From: Chitinophaga sp.
GTDB lineage: Bacteria; Bacteroidota; Bacteroidia; Chitinophagales; Chitinophagaceae
NCBI RefSeq assembly: GCF_017745275.1
Contig: NZ_JAGHZS010000003.1
Location: 614,693 to 678,692 of the forward strand
Direction of reading: 5' to 3'
Length of the DNA stretch: 64,000 nt
In this document: positions 34,716 to 44,071 of the stretch, in pieces
How the letters are laid out: each line of letters begins with the position of its first letter
Position numbering within the stretch: position 1 is the first letter of the stretch
The notes under the pieces: generated by a model
Told to the model about the DNA's origin: nothing
Seen by the model: the letters and a program-made list of their open reading frames with translations, nothing else
Databases searched by the model: none
Made by a program: the position numbers and the translations under genes

Positions 34716-37016
34716 TTAATTTAAGAGATCTAATAACAGATCGGTAATTTCGAATCTCGGAAATTCACCCGTGTTGTTTAATAAAATAATCACAATATCT
34801 TTATCTGGCTGCCGTGCCAGCATTGCATATTGTCCTAATTCCGTTCCCGGATGATACTCAATGTTGTGTTTTTTAGATGCTTTAAACTGTAATTTGTCTA
34901 TCATCCATCCATAGCCGTACCATGCGTCCCATTCTTTCCACTCCACCCTGGGTTTAAACAGCTCATTCATCCAGTAGGGCGATAATAACGTATGCGTCGA
35001 CAGCGCATCATGCCATGCGAGAAGGTCTTCTACACAAGAAGTGATACCTCCGGCCCCTACTACATTCTCCAGCGGGTAGCTCAGTTCGGGGTCTCCATTA
35101 ATATAGCCAATAGCGATAGTATCGTTAGGAACAGTAGATCCAAACACGGAATGCTTCATCCCGGCCGGCAAGAAAATACGCCTGGCCAACAGATCGCCAA
35201 ATTTTTGACCGGTTACCTTTTCTATCACATCGGCCAAAACAACATAACCTGAATTAGAATAGCTGAAGGCTGTACCCGGTTCAAAATCCAGGGAGTCACT
35301 GCAAAAGCGCTGTACAAGACTATCAGGGGAATAAGTTCTGGAGAATATTTGCTGAACATACTCCATGTTGTCAGTGTAATTGGGTATACCTCCCTGGTGT
35401 GTTAGTAATTGTGCTATTGTTACGCCGCCATTCACATATTCCGGAAGGTACTTCCTTACGGCATCCTGCATACCGATCCTGCCCTGTTCCGCCAACTGCA
35501 TAATGAGCATAGCTGTGAATTGCTTGCTCATTGATCCAATCCTGAATTGAGTGGCTAAGGTATTCGGTATATGCTTTTCAACATTGGCCATACCAAAACC
35601 TTTCTCATAAATTACTTTACCCTGGTATTTAACCAGGGCTACACCGCTGAACTGATGCTGCTGATAGTAAAATGAAAGTATGGAATCTATGCCGGCTGAC
35701 TTGTCCTTTCTGTATTGAGGTAAGCGTTTTCCCAGGACGACTTTGTAGTTAAGTGTTGAATTCTTTTCCCGTATCATCCTGATTACAGAATCCACCCGGT
35801 ATCCCACTTGTAAGCTATCGTAATCTTTCCAGAACACATCTGCACTGTCCGTATTCACATCCGGACTTAATGCAGCCATAGATTTTCCCTGGCGCACTAC
35901 CTCCTGCTTTGAGAAAGGCGCTACTTTGCCGGTATCAATTCCCAATACAAAATAATTCAGATTGCTCCGGGCCGGATTAAGGTCAAAAACTTTTCTACCA
36001 CCATAAATATGAAGTGCATTATTGTCCTGCACATGATCCAGGTAATACTTACCACCGTGTTGCTCGTAAACAATCGATACAGAATCACTGAGCATCTTTA
36101 CATTCATGCGCAGAATACGCATCACTAATGTTTTTATAGCACTTAATCCCCAGTATTTGATTCCCTTCTGGCTCAATTGAACATCGAATTGAAGAAAAGC
36201 CAGGCTTTGTGCATCAAGCAGCATACGGCCCTTGTATAGTGGTTTCTTTATGCCGTCTTTTTGATCAAAAGTGATCTCATATACCTTTCGGCCATTGAGC
36301 TGGGTCAATCCATTAAAGGAAAAATCGTACTCTTCCTGCCCTTTTTTACTGAGTAAACCAGATTCATGAACGTTGGCAACCAGGTCATAATCGAAGAGAT
36401 CTGATGGAGTGATGTCAAAATCGATGTCGTTGCCATTGAAAACGGTTTCGTCTTTAACGACTCGGACCCGATCAACCTGCAATTGCTTATTCTGCCGCGC
36501 ATAGTTGTCATTATAGATGTTAAAACGTGCCTGGGAGAGATTGATGATAGTCTTACCATTGGAAGTGATAATCCTGTAAAAACCATGCACGAGGTACGGA
36601 ACGGTAGCGTAATTCAGTGGGATGCTATCTATGGCCCGCCTGATCAGATCAAGGGCATTGATACCCGATACTACCACTTCAGATAATTGTTTAACCTTCG
36701 CATTCATCCTGATTATCTTATGTGCCGTATCGGTTTGTCGAGAGGGTAACGAAACAGATGCATATTTTATATGCGTAATCAATATGCTATCATTTCCATC
36801 ATGTAGCGGTACCACGAGCGAAAATTGCCCTTCATCATCACTGTATGTATTATACAGACCTCTCGATGACTGGATAGTAGCATGACTGACAGGTTTTCCC
36901 GTGGCTGCATCCAGGATAATACCCCGAATCATAAATTGTCGGTTCTGTCCCCAACTGTCAGAAACGAAAAAGAATAATACAACTGTAAGGATCCCAACCT
37001 GGATGTACCTGCCCAT
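34716..37016 (-). CDS. Carboxypeptidase-like regulatory domain fused to a class C beta-lactamase-like serine hydrolase
   Basis: A 766-aa exported protein. A signal peptide (MGRYIQVGILTVVLFFFVSDSWGQ) is followed by a CarboxypepD_reg-like domain (IRGIILDAATGKPVSHATI, ending EVVVSGINA, about residues 25-120). Next comes a ~290-residue beta-rich region seen in many Bacteroidota outer-membrane proteins. The C-terminal ~370 residues form a serine beta-lactamase-like domain: SMSK (SxxK, Ser near 495), YSN (YxN, near 586) and a terminal block ending in YHPGTELGQYAML. Likely acts on the cell surface or in the periplasm as an esterase or peptidase; the fusion is unusual. ATG 37016 is preferred over an upstream frame start 21 codons earlier. 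Confidence 0.82.
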   Translation of the reverse strand: MGRYIQVGILTVVLFFFVSDSWGQNRQFMIRGIILDAATGKPVSHATIQSSRGLYNTYSDDEGQFSLVVPLHDGNDSILITHIKYASVSLPSRQTDTAHKIIRMNAKVKQLSEVVVSGINALDLIRRAIDSIPLNYATVPYLVHGFYRIITSNGKTIINLSQARFNIYNDNYARQNKQLQVDRVRVVKDETVFNGNDIDFDITPSDLFDYDLVANVHESGLLSKKGQEEYDFSFNGLTQLNGRKVYEITFDQKDGIKKPLYKGRMLLDAQSLAFLQFDVQLSQKGIKYWGLSAIKTLVMRILRMNVKMLSDSVSIVYEQHGGKYYLDHVQDNNALHIYGGRKVFDLNPARSNLNYFVLGIDTGKVAPFSKQEVVRQGKSMAALSPDVNTDSADVFWKDYDSLQVGYRVDSVIRMIREKNSTLNYKVVLGKRLPQYRKDKSAGIDSILSFYYQQHQFSGVALVKYQGKVIYEKGFGMANVEKHIPNTLATQFRIGSMSKQFTAMLIMQLAEQGRIGMQDAVRKYLPEYVNGGVTIAQLLTHQGGIPNYTDNMEYVQQIFSRTYSPDSLVQRFCSDSLDFEPGTAFSYSNSGYVVLADVIEKVTGQKFGDLLARRIFLPAGMKHSVFGSTVPNDTIAIGYINGDPELSYPLENVVGAGGITSCVEDLLAWHDALSTHTLLSPYWMNELFKPRVEWKEWDAWYGYGWMIDKLQFKASKKHNIEYHPGTELGQYAMLARQPDKDIVIILLNNTGEFPRFEITDLLLDLLN

Positions 37017-37300
37017 TTTAAATAAGATAGTTAATACAACATAAAAAACAATCTTAACGAGCCTCCGGATTAACAACATTTATACTTATTCTTTCCCTTC
37101 CGAAAACAACGTTTGTATGGATTCCAAGTTATAACACCCACTGGCGGAAAATAACAAACAGGCCGTTAAAGCTTTGCTAATATATTTATTAAATAAAACT
37201 CCACTGTCAATGCATTGAAATACACCAGGTTCAGCGGTCTGGTTATGCGAAGGGGTACAATTTATCAATTATTTAAAATTACCTTGTTCACTTTTGTTGC

Positions 37301-37388
37301 TGAGTAGGATTCTTTGTTTTTAGCTTAACGTATCAGATATATCGTACCGCTGTAAACGTCAAGTGACGCAGGTTTGAATCCTGTCAAC
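37301..37388 (+). repeat. tRNA-Pro-associated repeat, right half
   Basis: TGAGTAGG.TTCTTTGTTTTTAGCT (end of the hairpin and spacer), then ATCGTACCGCTGTAAACG, GACGCAGGTTTGAATCCTG. The order matches the 114-bp unit from mid-hairpin onward. Confidence 0.75.
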
Positions 37389-37429
37389 CATGGGACTACG
37401 GCAACGTGTCTACTACTAAGAAATCAAAA

Positions 37430-37655
37430 TTATTTTTCCTTAATGACTTTACGGTGAGACATTCCCCATTGCAATAATTGTTCGGCCACAGGAATGAGCG
37501 TTTTACCATAACTGGTAATGGAATATTCTACAGTAACAGGTTTGGTATCATGAACAGTACGTTCCACAAGTTTGTTTATTTCCAGATCTTTTAACTCTTT
37601 GGACAACACTTTACTTGAAATACCAGGTATTCCTCTAAGCATTTCTATAAGGTAG
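37430..37655 (-). pseudogene. N-truncated HxlR family regulator
   Basis: About 70 residues remain: GIPGISSKVLSKELKDLE, VEYSITSYGKTLIPVAEQLLQWG and a basic tail. This is the C-terminal two thirds of an HxlR winged-helix regulator. The first helices and the 'LGGKWK' segment seen in the intact relative at 38834 are missing. The homology stops around 37650, exactly where the plus-strand NAD(P)H-binding remnant begins, so one deletion probably removed the 5' halves of both divergent genes. Confidence 0.75.
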
Positions 37656-37864
37656 CAGAGATTGTACGAACCTCCGATTTGGACTGGACATTAGTAAGAG
37701 TTGCAGGGTTGACTAACAAAGCTAAATCCAACAACGTGAAGTCTGGATATTTAGGGCATGGTATTATCGGTTTTTCAACCTCCCGTGCAGATATGGCGGA
37801 CTTCATTTTAAATCAGGTAGCTAATCCCGCTTACATACAGCAAGCACCGGCAATCAGTAGCTAA
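37652..37864 (+). pseudogene. N-truncated NAD(P)H-binding (NmrA/SDR-like) protein
   Basis: The frame VAEIVRTSDLDWTLVRVAGLTN, later GIIGFSTSRADMADFILNQ, is the C-terminal third of an atypical SDR of the NAD(P)H-binding family. The cofactor-binding N-terminus is absent. Head-to-head with the truncated HxlR gene; the junction is at about 37645-37655. Confidence 0.75.
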
Positions 37865-37949
37865 TATTATTACGCTGAGAAGCAAGGCCTCGATAGCCTT
37901 GCGTTTTATGCTCAACACGGTTAAGCAACCTGGAGGTTTGTTGCCATAC

Positions 37950-38738
37950 TTACAAGTTCAGGAACCATTTAGTAGTTTCGATCCTTGAAGCTTCCGGCCC
38001 AATATCCAGGCGCCTTGCATAGATCTGCTTTGCTGCACCACCGGCAGGATAGCGTAGTTGATCTTTTCCGTCGGTTGCGGCATCAAAAATAACTTCCGCA
38101 ATATTTATGGATTCTCCGGTCTGCTGTATGCGGCCGATCATCTTCTTAATCACATCATCATATAAAGGGTGTGAAACGACATCGGCGGAGGTGAATAAAT
38201 TGGTTTTCGTTGCATCCGGTGAAACAGTTTTAACACCGATGCCAAACATGGATAACTCTATGGATAAGCATTCACTTAAACCTTCTAATGCCCACTTGGT
38301 TGAGTTATAGACACTGCTTAGCGGAAAGCCTGTAAGTCCTGCCATGGAAGTAGTGTTGATAAACAATCCACTTTTCTTTTCCCTGAAATAAGGTATAAAG
38401 GCCTGGATGACTTTCAATGGACCTAAAAGATTTGTGTTAACCTGCTTTAATATTTGCTCTTCGTTAACAGCTTCCAACGGACCAAACAACCCATGGCCGG
38501 CGTTATTCAGCACCACATCAATGTTGCCTGATGAAATTGCCGATTGAACAGTGGAATGAATTTGTGTATTATTTGTAACATCTAAAGGAAGGATTAATAC
38601 ATTTTCAAGTGCGGTTAATTCCGTTTCGTTTTCTGGCGTCCTCATAGTGGCTATTACTTTCCAGCCTCTCGCCTGAAATAATTTTGCTGTTGCCTTGCCG
38701 ATGCCTGATGAAGCACCCGTAATAAAAATTGTTTTCAT
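37950..38738 (-). CDS. SDR family oxidoreductase
   Basis: A classical short-chain dehydrogenase of 262 aa: cofactor motif TGASSGIGKA, NNAGHG, catalytic Ser in FINTTSMAGLTG and YNSTKWALEG (YxxxK) near residue 145. Divergent from an intact HxlR regulator at 38834 with a 95-nt shared promoter region, an arrangement common for HxlR-controlled oxidoreductases. Substrate unknown. Confidence 0.92.
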   Translation of the reverse strand: MKTIFITGASSGIGKATAKLFQARGWKVIATMRTPENETELTALENVLILPLDVTNNTQIHSTVQSAISSGNIDVVLNNAGHGLFGPLEAVNEEQILKQVNTNLLGPLKVIQAFIPYFREKKSGLFINTTSMAGLTGFPLSSVYNSTKWALEGLSECLSIELSMFGIGVKTVSPDATKTNLFTSADVVSHPLYDDVIKKMIGRIQQTGESINIAEVIFDAATDGKDQLRYPAGGAAKQIYARRLDIGPEASRIETTKWFLNL

Positions 38739-38833
38739 ATATTCTGGTAGATTTATGATTCAAAAATATTGCGTAAAGAGTATACATTTGATACCTGTAT
38801 CCTTTAGGATACTTAATTTATTTTGGTATTACT

Positions 38834-39184
38834 ATGACAAGCAAACACAACGAACGGCGTTTTAAAGAGAAGATAAAAGCCATACAGGATACGATGTTTG
38901 TACTTGGGGGTAAATGGAAGTTACCAGTCATCCTTTCCATTTATAGTGGCAACAAACGGTTTAATGATATTGCCGCTTCTATTCCCGGCATTACCAACCG
39001 TGTATTATCCAAAGAGCTAAAGCACCTGGAAGAAAACTTACTGATCAGTAGAACTGTTATAGATGATTACCCCGTTAGGATCGAATATACCATTACGGAT
39101 TACTGTTTAACTACAGAAGAAGTGGCTGCTCCATTGGAAAAATGGGGTAAAATTCATCAGAAAAAACTCCGGGGAAAGATGTAG
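38834..39184 (+). CDS. HxlR family transcriptional regulator
   Basis: A 116-aa winged-helix regulator. FVLGGKWKLPVILSIYSGNKRFNDI, then IPGITNRVLSKELKHLEENLLI and VRIEYTITDY are diagnostic for HxlR. These proteins often respond to aldehydes or quinones. It probably represses the divergent SDR gene. The typical conserved Cys before the recognition domain (here ...IQDTMFVLGGKW) is not present, so redox sensing through that residue is unlikely. Confidence 0.92.
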   Translation: MTSKHNERRFKEKIKAIQDTMFVLGGKWKLPVILSIYSGNKRFNDIAASIPGITNRVLSKELKHLEENLLISRTVIDDYPVRIEYTITDYCLTTEEVAAPLEKWGKIHQKKLRGKM

Positions 39185-39195
39185 CGATTCCTAAA

Positions 39196-39236
39196 AACAA
39201 GTAGGGGGTACATTGTTAATGTACCCCCTACTTGTT
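39196..39236. terminator. Perfect bidirectional terminator
   Basis: 19-bp perfect arms at 39196-39214 and 39218-39236 around a 3-nt apex, with a GTAGGGGGTAC core, between convergent genes (HxlR and a lipoprotein). Confidence 0.9.
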
Positions 39237-39288
39237 AACTATTTTTCAATATCTACTTTACAAAATCGATAACAAGGACCTGCTACTG

Positions 39289-39894
39289 CTATTGAGGAGG
39301 CCATGCATACCATGCCACAAACTTCTGTCCCCAATCCGGGTATTTTGTTTGAATATCCGGGTCAATAGAATACAGGTGTGCTGTAATACTTGCATTATAG
39401 TAACTATAAACGGCAACAGTCCCCGGTCTTGAGTTATTAGGGAAAACATGAAATACAGCGTCCGGCGTATTTCTATACCAATTTGGGTATCCCAGGATCC
39501 CAGGATCATTAGGATCAAGTGAATAAGCATGGTCCCGTGTAACGTTATTATAATACTCGTATACCGGCACGGTGCCTATATGCGATATAGGTTGTGGATA
39601 TGCACCGAAGCCGACACCAACGCGCACCCAACCCGGATCAGAAAAATTCGCATCCAGGCTAAGGAAACGATCGCCATTTGCACTATTATAATAATCATAG
39701 AGCGGCGACTCCTCAAAAGGGTAAGGAAGACCTTCCGTTGTTATTGAGCCGGCAGCAAGGCCCTGTCCCTCAGCCTTGACAGCTATATGGTCCGATCTCT
39801 GATTTAATGGCTGGTACACTGGAGAGGAGTCTTTTTTGCAGGACATGCTGATGATTACAAACAGCAGCGGCAAAATACGGGTGAACTTTTTCAT
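39289..39894 (-). CDS. Lipoprotein with DUF5648-like repeats
   Basis: A 201-aa lipoprotein (lipobox ...IISMSCKKD) with three copies of a ~40-residue motif: PLYDYYNSANGDRFLSLDAN, PVYEYYNNVTRDHAYSLDPN and AVYSYYNASITAHLYSIDPD. This is the 'VYR.YN...HFYT' pattern of DUF5648, found in many secreted or surface proteins. Probably a surface-bound repeat domain; ligand unknown. Confidence 0.8.
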   Translation of the reverse strand: MKKFTRILPLLFVIISMSCKKDSSPVYQPLNQRSDHIAVKAEGQGLAAGSITTEGLPYPFEESPLYDYYNSANGDRFLSLDANFSDPGWVRVGVGFGAYPQPISHIGTVPVYEYYNNVTRDHAYSLDPNDPGILGYPNWYRNTPDAVFHVFPNNSRPGTVAVYSYYNASITAHLYSIDPDIQTKYPDWGQKFVAWYAWPPQ

Positions 39895-40217
39895 GGATAG
39901 AGGTTATATATTTAGTGGAACTAATGTAGAAAATAGACCGTCACTTTACAAAATTAATATTAACAAGAAAAGCCGGGAAGAGACAATTCACTGAAAGTGA
40001 TAGATATCAGCGCTTCTTACTAATATATCATGCGAATCCCCGTCGAAATGTAGTCAGAATAAAAGGAAATCATCCTTAGAACGGTACAAATATCCCTCAG
40101 CGAGCTACAAACTTTCAAACTGATGTAAGTACCCCCGTTATTTGATAGAAATACCCCCTGTGTTTCTAAAGGACTTACCTATGGCTTGTTGTAACTTGAA
40201 ATTCTAAATTTCACTAT
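39895..40217. other. Intergenic stretch with a spaced direct repeat
   Basis: No gene seen. Between the divergent lipoprotein genes, TACCCCC occurs at 40130-40136 and 40152-40158 (22 bp start to start), 60-90 nt upstream of the gene at 40218, a possible activator site. No matching regulator lies nearby. Confidence 0.3.
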
Positions 40218-40895
40218 ATGAAAAAAGGAATCACTTACATTGCTTTTATTGCAATAACTTTTTTTTCCTGTCAAAAAGAAGCAGCCAAACCTTCTCCTGT
40301 TATCTCTAGCCAGGCTAAGATTGGCGTTCTGTCAAAAGGGACAGCCGTTAAGGATGTTGAGCTTGATAAGCTAATGCATAGCATCACTGATTTACCCACA
40401 TCTGCCCAGGTGGATGCTATTCGCCGCTACTCCGATCAAAAGAAACCGGCTACAGTTAAAAACAATGCACGGATGCAGCCGGGGTCTTTAAGTGATGATT
40501 ATCCTGGCCTGGAAGAATATTGGGGCGATTACCAATACATCTCGTTACGGGAGCAGATCTCTTCAGATCCTACTTATGATCAGCCTTTCCAACTGGATTG
40601 GACAGTAGCCGATAACAAATCTGGTTATTGGAAGGTAAAGTCAGCAGATAAAATAACAGTGAGGAACATTGGTAGTTCATTCATGCCGGAGGTGATTGAT
40701 TTTGAGCATAACGGATCTACGGCATATTCTTATATACCTATTCCGGTAGACTTTTATGAAACCGGGTATTCACTTAATCCCAGTAGCCGCCCTTTCTATG
40801 ATTGTGTAGCCAGCACACGCGTTTTCGGCGAGGTTGGAATCGGAATGGTTTATGTAAATATTGATAACACTTGTTTTATAACGCTGTGCTTATAA
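40218..40895 (+). CDS. Secreted lipoprotein, unknown function
   Basis: A 225-aa protein with a lipoprotein signal (MKKGITYIAFIAITFFSCQKE). A helical region with LDKLMHSITDLPTSAQVDAIRRYSDQ follows, then a strand-rich half ending in VYVNIDNTCFITLCL. I do not recognise the family. A hairpin follows the stop codon. Confidence 0.65.
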   Translation: MKKGITYIAFIAITFFSCQKEAAKPSPVISSQAKIGVLSKGTAVKDVELDKLMHSITDLPTSAQVDAIRRYSDQKKPATVKNNARMQPGSLSDDYPGLEEYWGDYQYISLREQISSDPTYDQPFQLDWTVADNKSGYWKVKSADKITVRNIGSSFMPEVIDFEHNGSTAYSYIPIPVDFYETGYSLNPSSRPFYDCVASTRVFGEVGIGMVYVNIDNTCFITLCL

Positions 40896-40911
40896 CATCG
40901 GCCGTATTGAT

Positions 40912-40959
40912 ACATCAACTGTCCGGTGTATTCAACGCTATATAAAGGACAGTTGATGT
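40912..40959 (+). terminator. Hairpin after the 40218 gene
   Basis: 13-bp perfect arms (ACATCAACTGTCC at 40912-40924 and complement at 40947-40959) with a 22-nt loop. The T-run is weak. Confidence 0.55.
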
Positions 40960-40997
40960 TATTCATGTTGTAATAGTTATAACATTTCTTATAAATA

Positions 40998-41774
40998 ATG
41001 CGTCAGAAAATGATTTCTTGTTACAAAAGCAGGCACCTCTTCTTATTATTACTGTCCTTTCCCTTATTGTTTCAAAGTTGCCAATCCAGGGTATATCCAC
41101 CTATAAAAGCAGTATTCAATTTATACTATAATGAAAGAAAGGTGCCAATAGGAAGGAATGAGATGTTAATAATTAAAGCGTATGCTTTTGAAGAAGGTTA
41201 TATGCATAAGACAAGGGTAGATGTAAAACGTGGAGAAGACGGCAGGTTACACCGCGGAAGTGAGCAGGATACCGGTGATAGCCTGATGAATTATGTATTA
41301 ACCGATATCCATGCAAAGGAGTGTCTTAAATTTGATTTATCATCTCCTCCGGTATTACTGGAAAAAATAAGTATCAGTGATAAGAGAAAGTTGGGTGGAT
41401 TTAGTTTCCAGGATGAAATGTATCCTCAGTTCCGGCAGCAAATCAGGAACTTTCATTTTGTCGGCGACTCTGTGATTGGTAAGTATAAATATGCAATATT
41501 GGAAGATACTATTAGCTTTCAAATAGATCATTTCTTTTATCGAAAGGCAAGGGCTTTTCTTAATAAAGATCTGGATGGCATGAAGGTACATCTGTTAAGC
41601 ACCGGATTAGATCATTTGTTTAATGGAATTGTAACAAGACTAGAACTTTATGATAATAACGGGCAAAGCGTTGTTATGGAATGGAGTATTGCTGACGTAA
41701 ACGAGAAAGAGATTGATTTGGCAGAAAAATATATGAGTTTTTATGAAGGAATAAAAAAGCCCACTATGCAATAA
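40998..41774 (+). CDS. Secreted lipoprotein, unknown function
   Basis: A 258-aa protein with a signal ending LLFQSCQSR (lipobox Cys near residue 27); the fourth codon is an alternative ATG. The body mixes charged helices and strands (YNERKVPIGRNEMLIIKAYAFEEGY; AILEDTISFQIDHFFYRKARAFLNKDL). No recognised motif. It follows the 40218 lipoprotein on the same strand. Confidence 0.65.
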   Translation: MRQKMISCYKSRHLFLLLLSFPLLFQSCQSRVYPPIKAVFNLYYNERKVPIGRNEMLIIKAYAFEEGYMHKTRVDVKRGEDGRLHRGSEQDTGDSLMNYVLTDIHAKECLKFDLSSPPVLLEKISISDKRKLGGFSFQDEMYPQFRQQIRNFHFVGDSVIGKYKYAILEDTISFQIDHFFYRKARAFLNKDLDGMKVHLLSTGLDHLFNGIVTRLELYDNNGQSVVMEWSIADVNEKEIDLAEKYMSFYEGIKKPTMQ

Positions 41775-41794
41775 TCTGAGTGACTTGCAGCATA

Positions 41795-43129
41795 TCATTT
41801 TTGCGACAGCGTGTTCTTATATATCACACCATCTTTTATGATCAGCGAAAGATTCTTTTCGGGGTCGGCCAGCAGTTGAAGGTCCTGGATGGGATCACCG
41901 TTTACAAGGATCATATCAGCAAGTGCGCCTTCTTCCAGTACGCCCAGTTTCCCCTTGTACGGGCTTCGTTTACCGGAAAGTGCCAGCAGTTCGCCGTTGT
42001 TCCGCGTTGCCATCTGAAGGATCTCTACTGGCTTGAACCAGCGTGTCATCGCTACGAGCCGTGCCCCCTGGCGTTTTGCGTTCCTGGCATTAAAAAGTGC
42101 ATCTGTGCCCCAGGCGAGTTTTACTTTATATTTCTTTGCCAGCGCGTATGCATTGTCTGTTCCTCCATACATTTCGAGCTGCTTTTCGCGGTTCTCGCCG
42201 GTTTGAGGGTTACTGTCCTCATCGTCTATGAACGGTTGTAACGACCACCATATTCCCTTCTCTGCGATCAGCTTCGCTGTTGCCTCATCAGCCAGTTGCC
42301 CGTGCTCAATGCATTTCACACCTGCTTTAATGGCTACCTGTATGGCTTTCGGCGTGTAGGCGTGTACGGTAACATAGGTTCCCCAGTTTTCTGCCGCTTC
42401 TACTGCCGCATGGAATTCTGCTTCTGTGTACTGCGTTACGTCCAGCGGATCGTACATGGAACTAACACCGCCGCCAGCCATGAGTTTCAACTGGCTGGCG
42501 CCAGCCATCAGTTGCTCACGTGCACGGAGTAGTACAGCGTCCGCGCCGTCTGCAATAGCAGCGGCTTTTATCCGTTCCGTATAACTGAGCGGCTCATTAT
42601 TGGCCCGTGGTACTTCATATGGCAAACGAAAATCTCCATGGCCTCCCGTTTGACTGATAAACGCGCCGGAAGGCCAGATACGTGGCCCGGGCGTTACGCC
42701 CGCGTCAATTGCATCTTTTAGTCCGAAGATGGGGCCTCCCATATCCCGCACGCTTGTAAAGCCACGCAGAAGCGCCTCGCGGGCATTCATTGCCGCCATC
42801 AGCACCACAAATCCGTAGTCTTTCGACAAAGTAGCGACCTGAGTCACATTGGCAAACATGCAATGATAATGTGCATCAATAAGTCCAGGCATAAGGAATT
42901 GCCCGCCGCCATCGATGATTGTTGTATTCATGCTGCGGTCAGTCGCAATAGGCCCGGTCGATATTTTGGTGATAATGTTGCCTGTTATCAATACATTTCC
43001 AGGAAAGGGCGCCGCATCCTTTCCGGTAAAGATCCGGACGTTATTGACGAGCGTAACGGGTTTGGTGGATTCCTGTCCCGATACGATACCAGGTACGATG
43101 CAAATGCAGAAGAGTAGGATATATTTCAT
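41795..43129 (-). CDS. Exported amidohydrolase family protein
   Basis: A 444-aa metal-dependent hydrolase of the imidazolonepropionase / prolidase-like amidohydrolase group. Signal peptide MKYILLFCICIVPGIVSGQ, then the N-terminal beta domain. Metal ligands: HYH in LMPGLIDAHYHCMF near residue 82, a Lys-containing strand QLKLMAGGG, His in VTVHAYTP and CIEHGQ, and Asp in LAWGTDALFN. The C-terminal part (GVLEEGALADMILVNGDP) completes the composite sheet. The ATG at 43129 begins the signal peptide; the frame extends 15 codons further. Confidence 0.9.
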   Translation of the reverse strand: MKYILLFCICIVPGIVSGQESTKPVTLVNNVRIFTGKDAAPFPGNVLITGNIITKISTGPIATDRSMNTTIIDGGGQFLMPGLIDAHYHCMFANVTQVATLSKDYGFVVLMAAMNAREALLRGFTSVRDMGGPIFGLKDAIDAGVTPGPRIWPSGAFISQTGGHGDFRLPYEVPRANNEPLSYTERIKAAAIADGADAVLLRAREQLMAGASQLKLMAGGGVSSMYDPLDVTQYTEAEFHAAVEAAENWGTYVTVHAYTPKAIQVAIKAGVKCIEHGQLADEATAKLIAEKGIWWSLQPFIDDEDSNPQTGENREKQLEMYGGTDNAYALAKKYKVKLAWGTDALFNARNAKRQGARLVAMTRWFKPVEILQMATRNNGELLALSGKRSPYKGKLGVLEEGALADMILVNGDPIQDLQLLADPEKNLSLIIKDGVIYKNTLSQK

Positions 43130-43264
43130 ATCAAAGGTTTTGGGGCCCGGGAGCCTTATGCTGATAAACAACACCTACCTTTACCCAAAGGTTCACTAAC
43201 GCAGTTACGGCGTTGCGCTACCGGAAAATCAAAGAAGTCACCAATGCCACCTCGCATACACTTG

Positions 43265-43987
43265 TCAGAATATTTCTTTATCTGACCATGCCACTGTTGC
43301 GCCAAGCTCCTGCAAACCATCAATGTACTTTTGTAAGTGAAGCAGAAACCCATCTGCTACCGGTACATCCTGTTGGGTTAGCCTGGCTAACGCTTCCTGC
43401 GGGCCAATATTCCAGATCTTCATGAGATATTTGGCCACTTTTACTTTATTGGGACCTGCGCCTGTAATGACCAGTTTTCCGTACCTGAGCAGTGCAGGGT
43501 CTATTTCTGTACTTTCCGCTTCTTCATCGTCCCATTCCTGTATGGTTGTGTGAAGTTCCATCCAGAAAGGATTCCTGGTATCTGTAGAAAGTTCCACCAG
43601 CTGAAGACAGGCTGTTTTATCTTTACCAGCCTTTTCCATCTGTTCTAAAAAGAGGGCAAAAGAAACAATATTGAAATCAAGGGCAATGGCATCCCATCGC
43701 CCGGCTCCATGTAGTGCGTAATAAACCGGGAAACCTGAGGTCTCTTCATTCAGGTCAATAAAAAATGGATCATCCATCCCATTAAGCGCTATAACGTGCC
43801 ATCCCGGTTGCCATTTACCTTCTTTGGTAGAAGTCAGATCTTCCAGCGTAATACCGTGATACCTGAACCCACTTTGAAACTCCCTCCACTCCTCCTTCCT
43901 GGGGTAATGAAAGGGCAATAACAGGACACCCGTTTCTGTAGGGTTCTCGATAAACTGCATAATAAGCGGCGGAATATTCAATGCCAT
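43265..43987 (-). CDS. SUKH (SMI1/KNR4)-like protein with a bL12 C-terminal-domain-like tail
   Basis: A 240-aa cytoplasmic protein in two parts. Residues ~1-130 look like a SUKH domain: GWHVIALNGMDDPFFIDLNE followed by FPVYYALHGAGRWDAIAL, the standard 'G..DP.f.D....PVy...HG.G.W' pattern of SMI1/KNR4 immunity proteins. Residues ~170-238 (VITGAGPNKVKVAKYLMKIWN, EALARLTQ, LQKYIDGLQELGATV) follow the ribosomal protein bL12 C-terminal domain. SUKH proteins commonly neutralise nuclease toxins; no toxin is adjacent. ATG at 43987 is preferred over a start 20 codons upstream. Confidence 0.78.
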   Translation of the reverse strand: MALNIPPLIMQFIENPTETGVLLLPFHYPRKEEWREFQSGFRYHGITLEDLTSTKEGKWQPGWHVIALNGMDDPFFIDLNEETSGFPVYYALHGAGRWDAIALDFNIVSFALFLEQMEKAGKDKTACLQLVELSTDTRNPFWMELHTTIQEWDDEEAESTEIDPALLRYGKLVITGAGPNKVKVAKYLMKIWNIGPQEALARLTQQDVPVADGFLLHLQKYIDGLQELGATVAWSDKEIF

Positions 43988-44071
43988 TATATGTAAGAGT
44001 TGAGATTTAATTGTATATAATAATTTGTTTCCTGATGAAAATGTCAATTCTTATTAAATCTGCTATAATAA

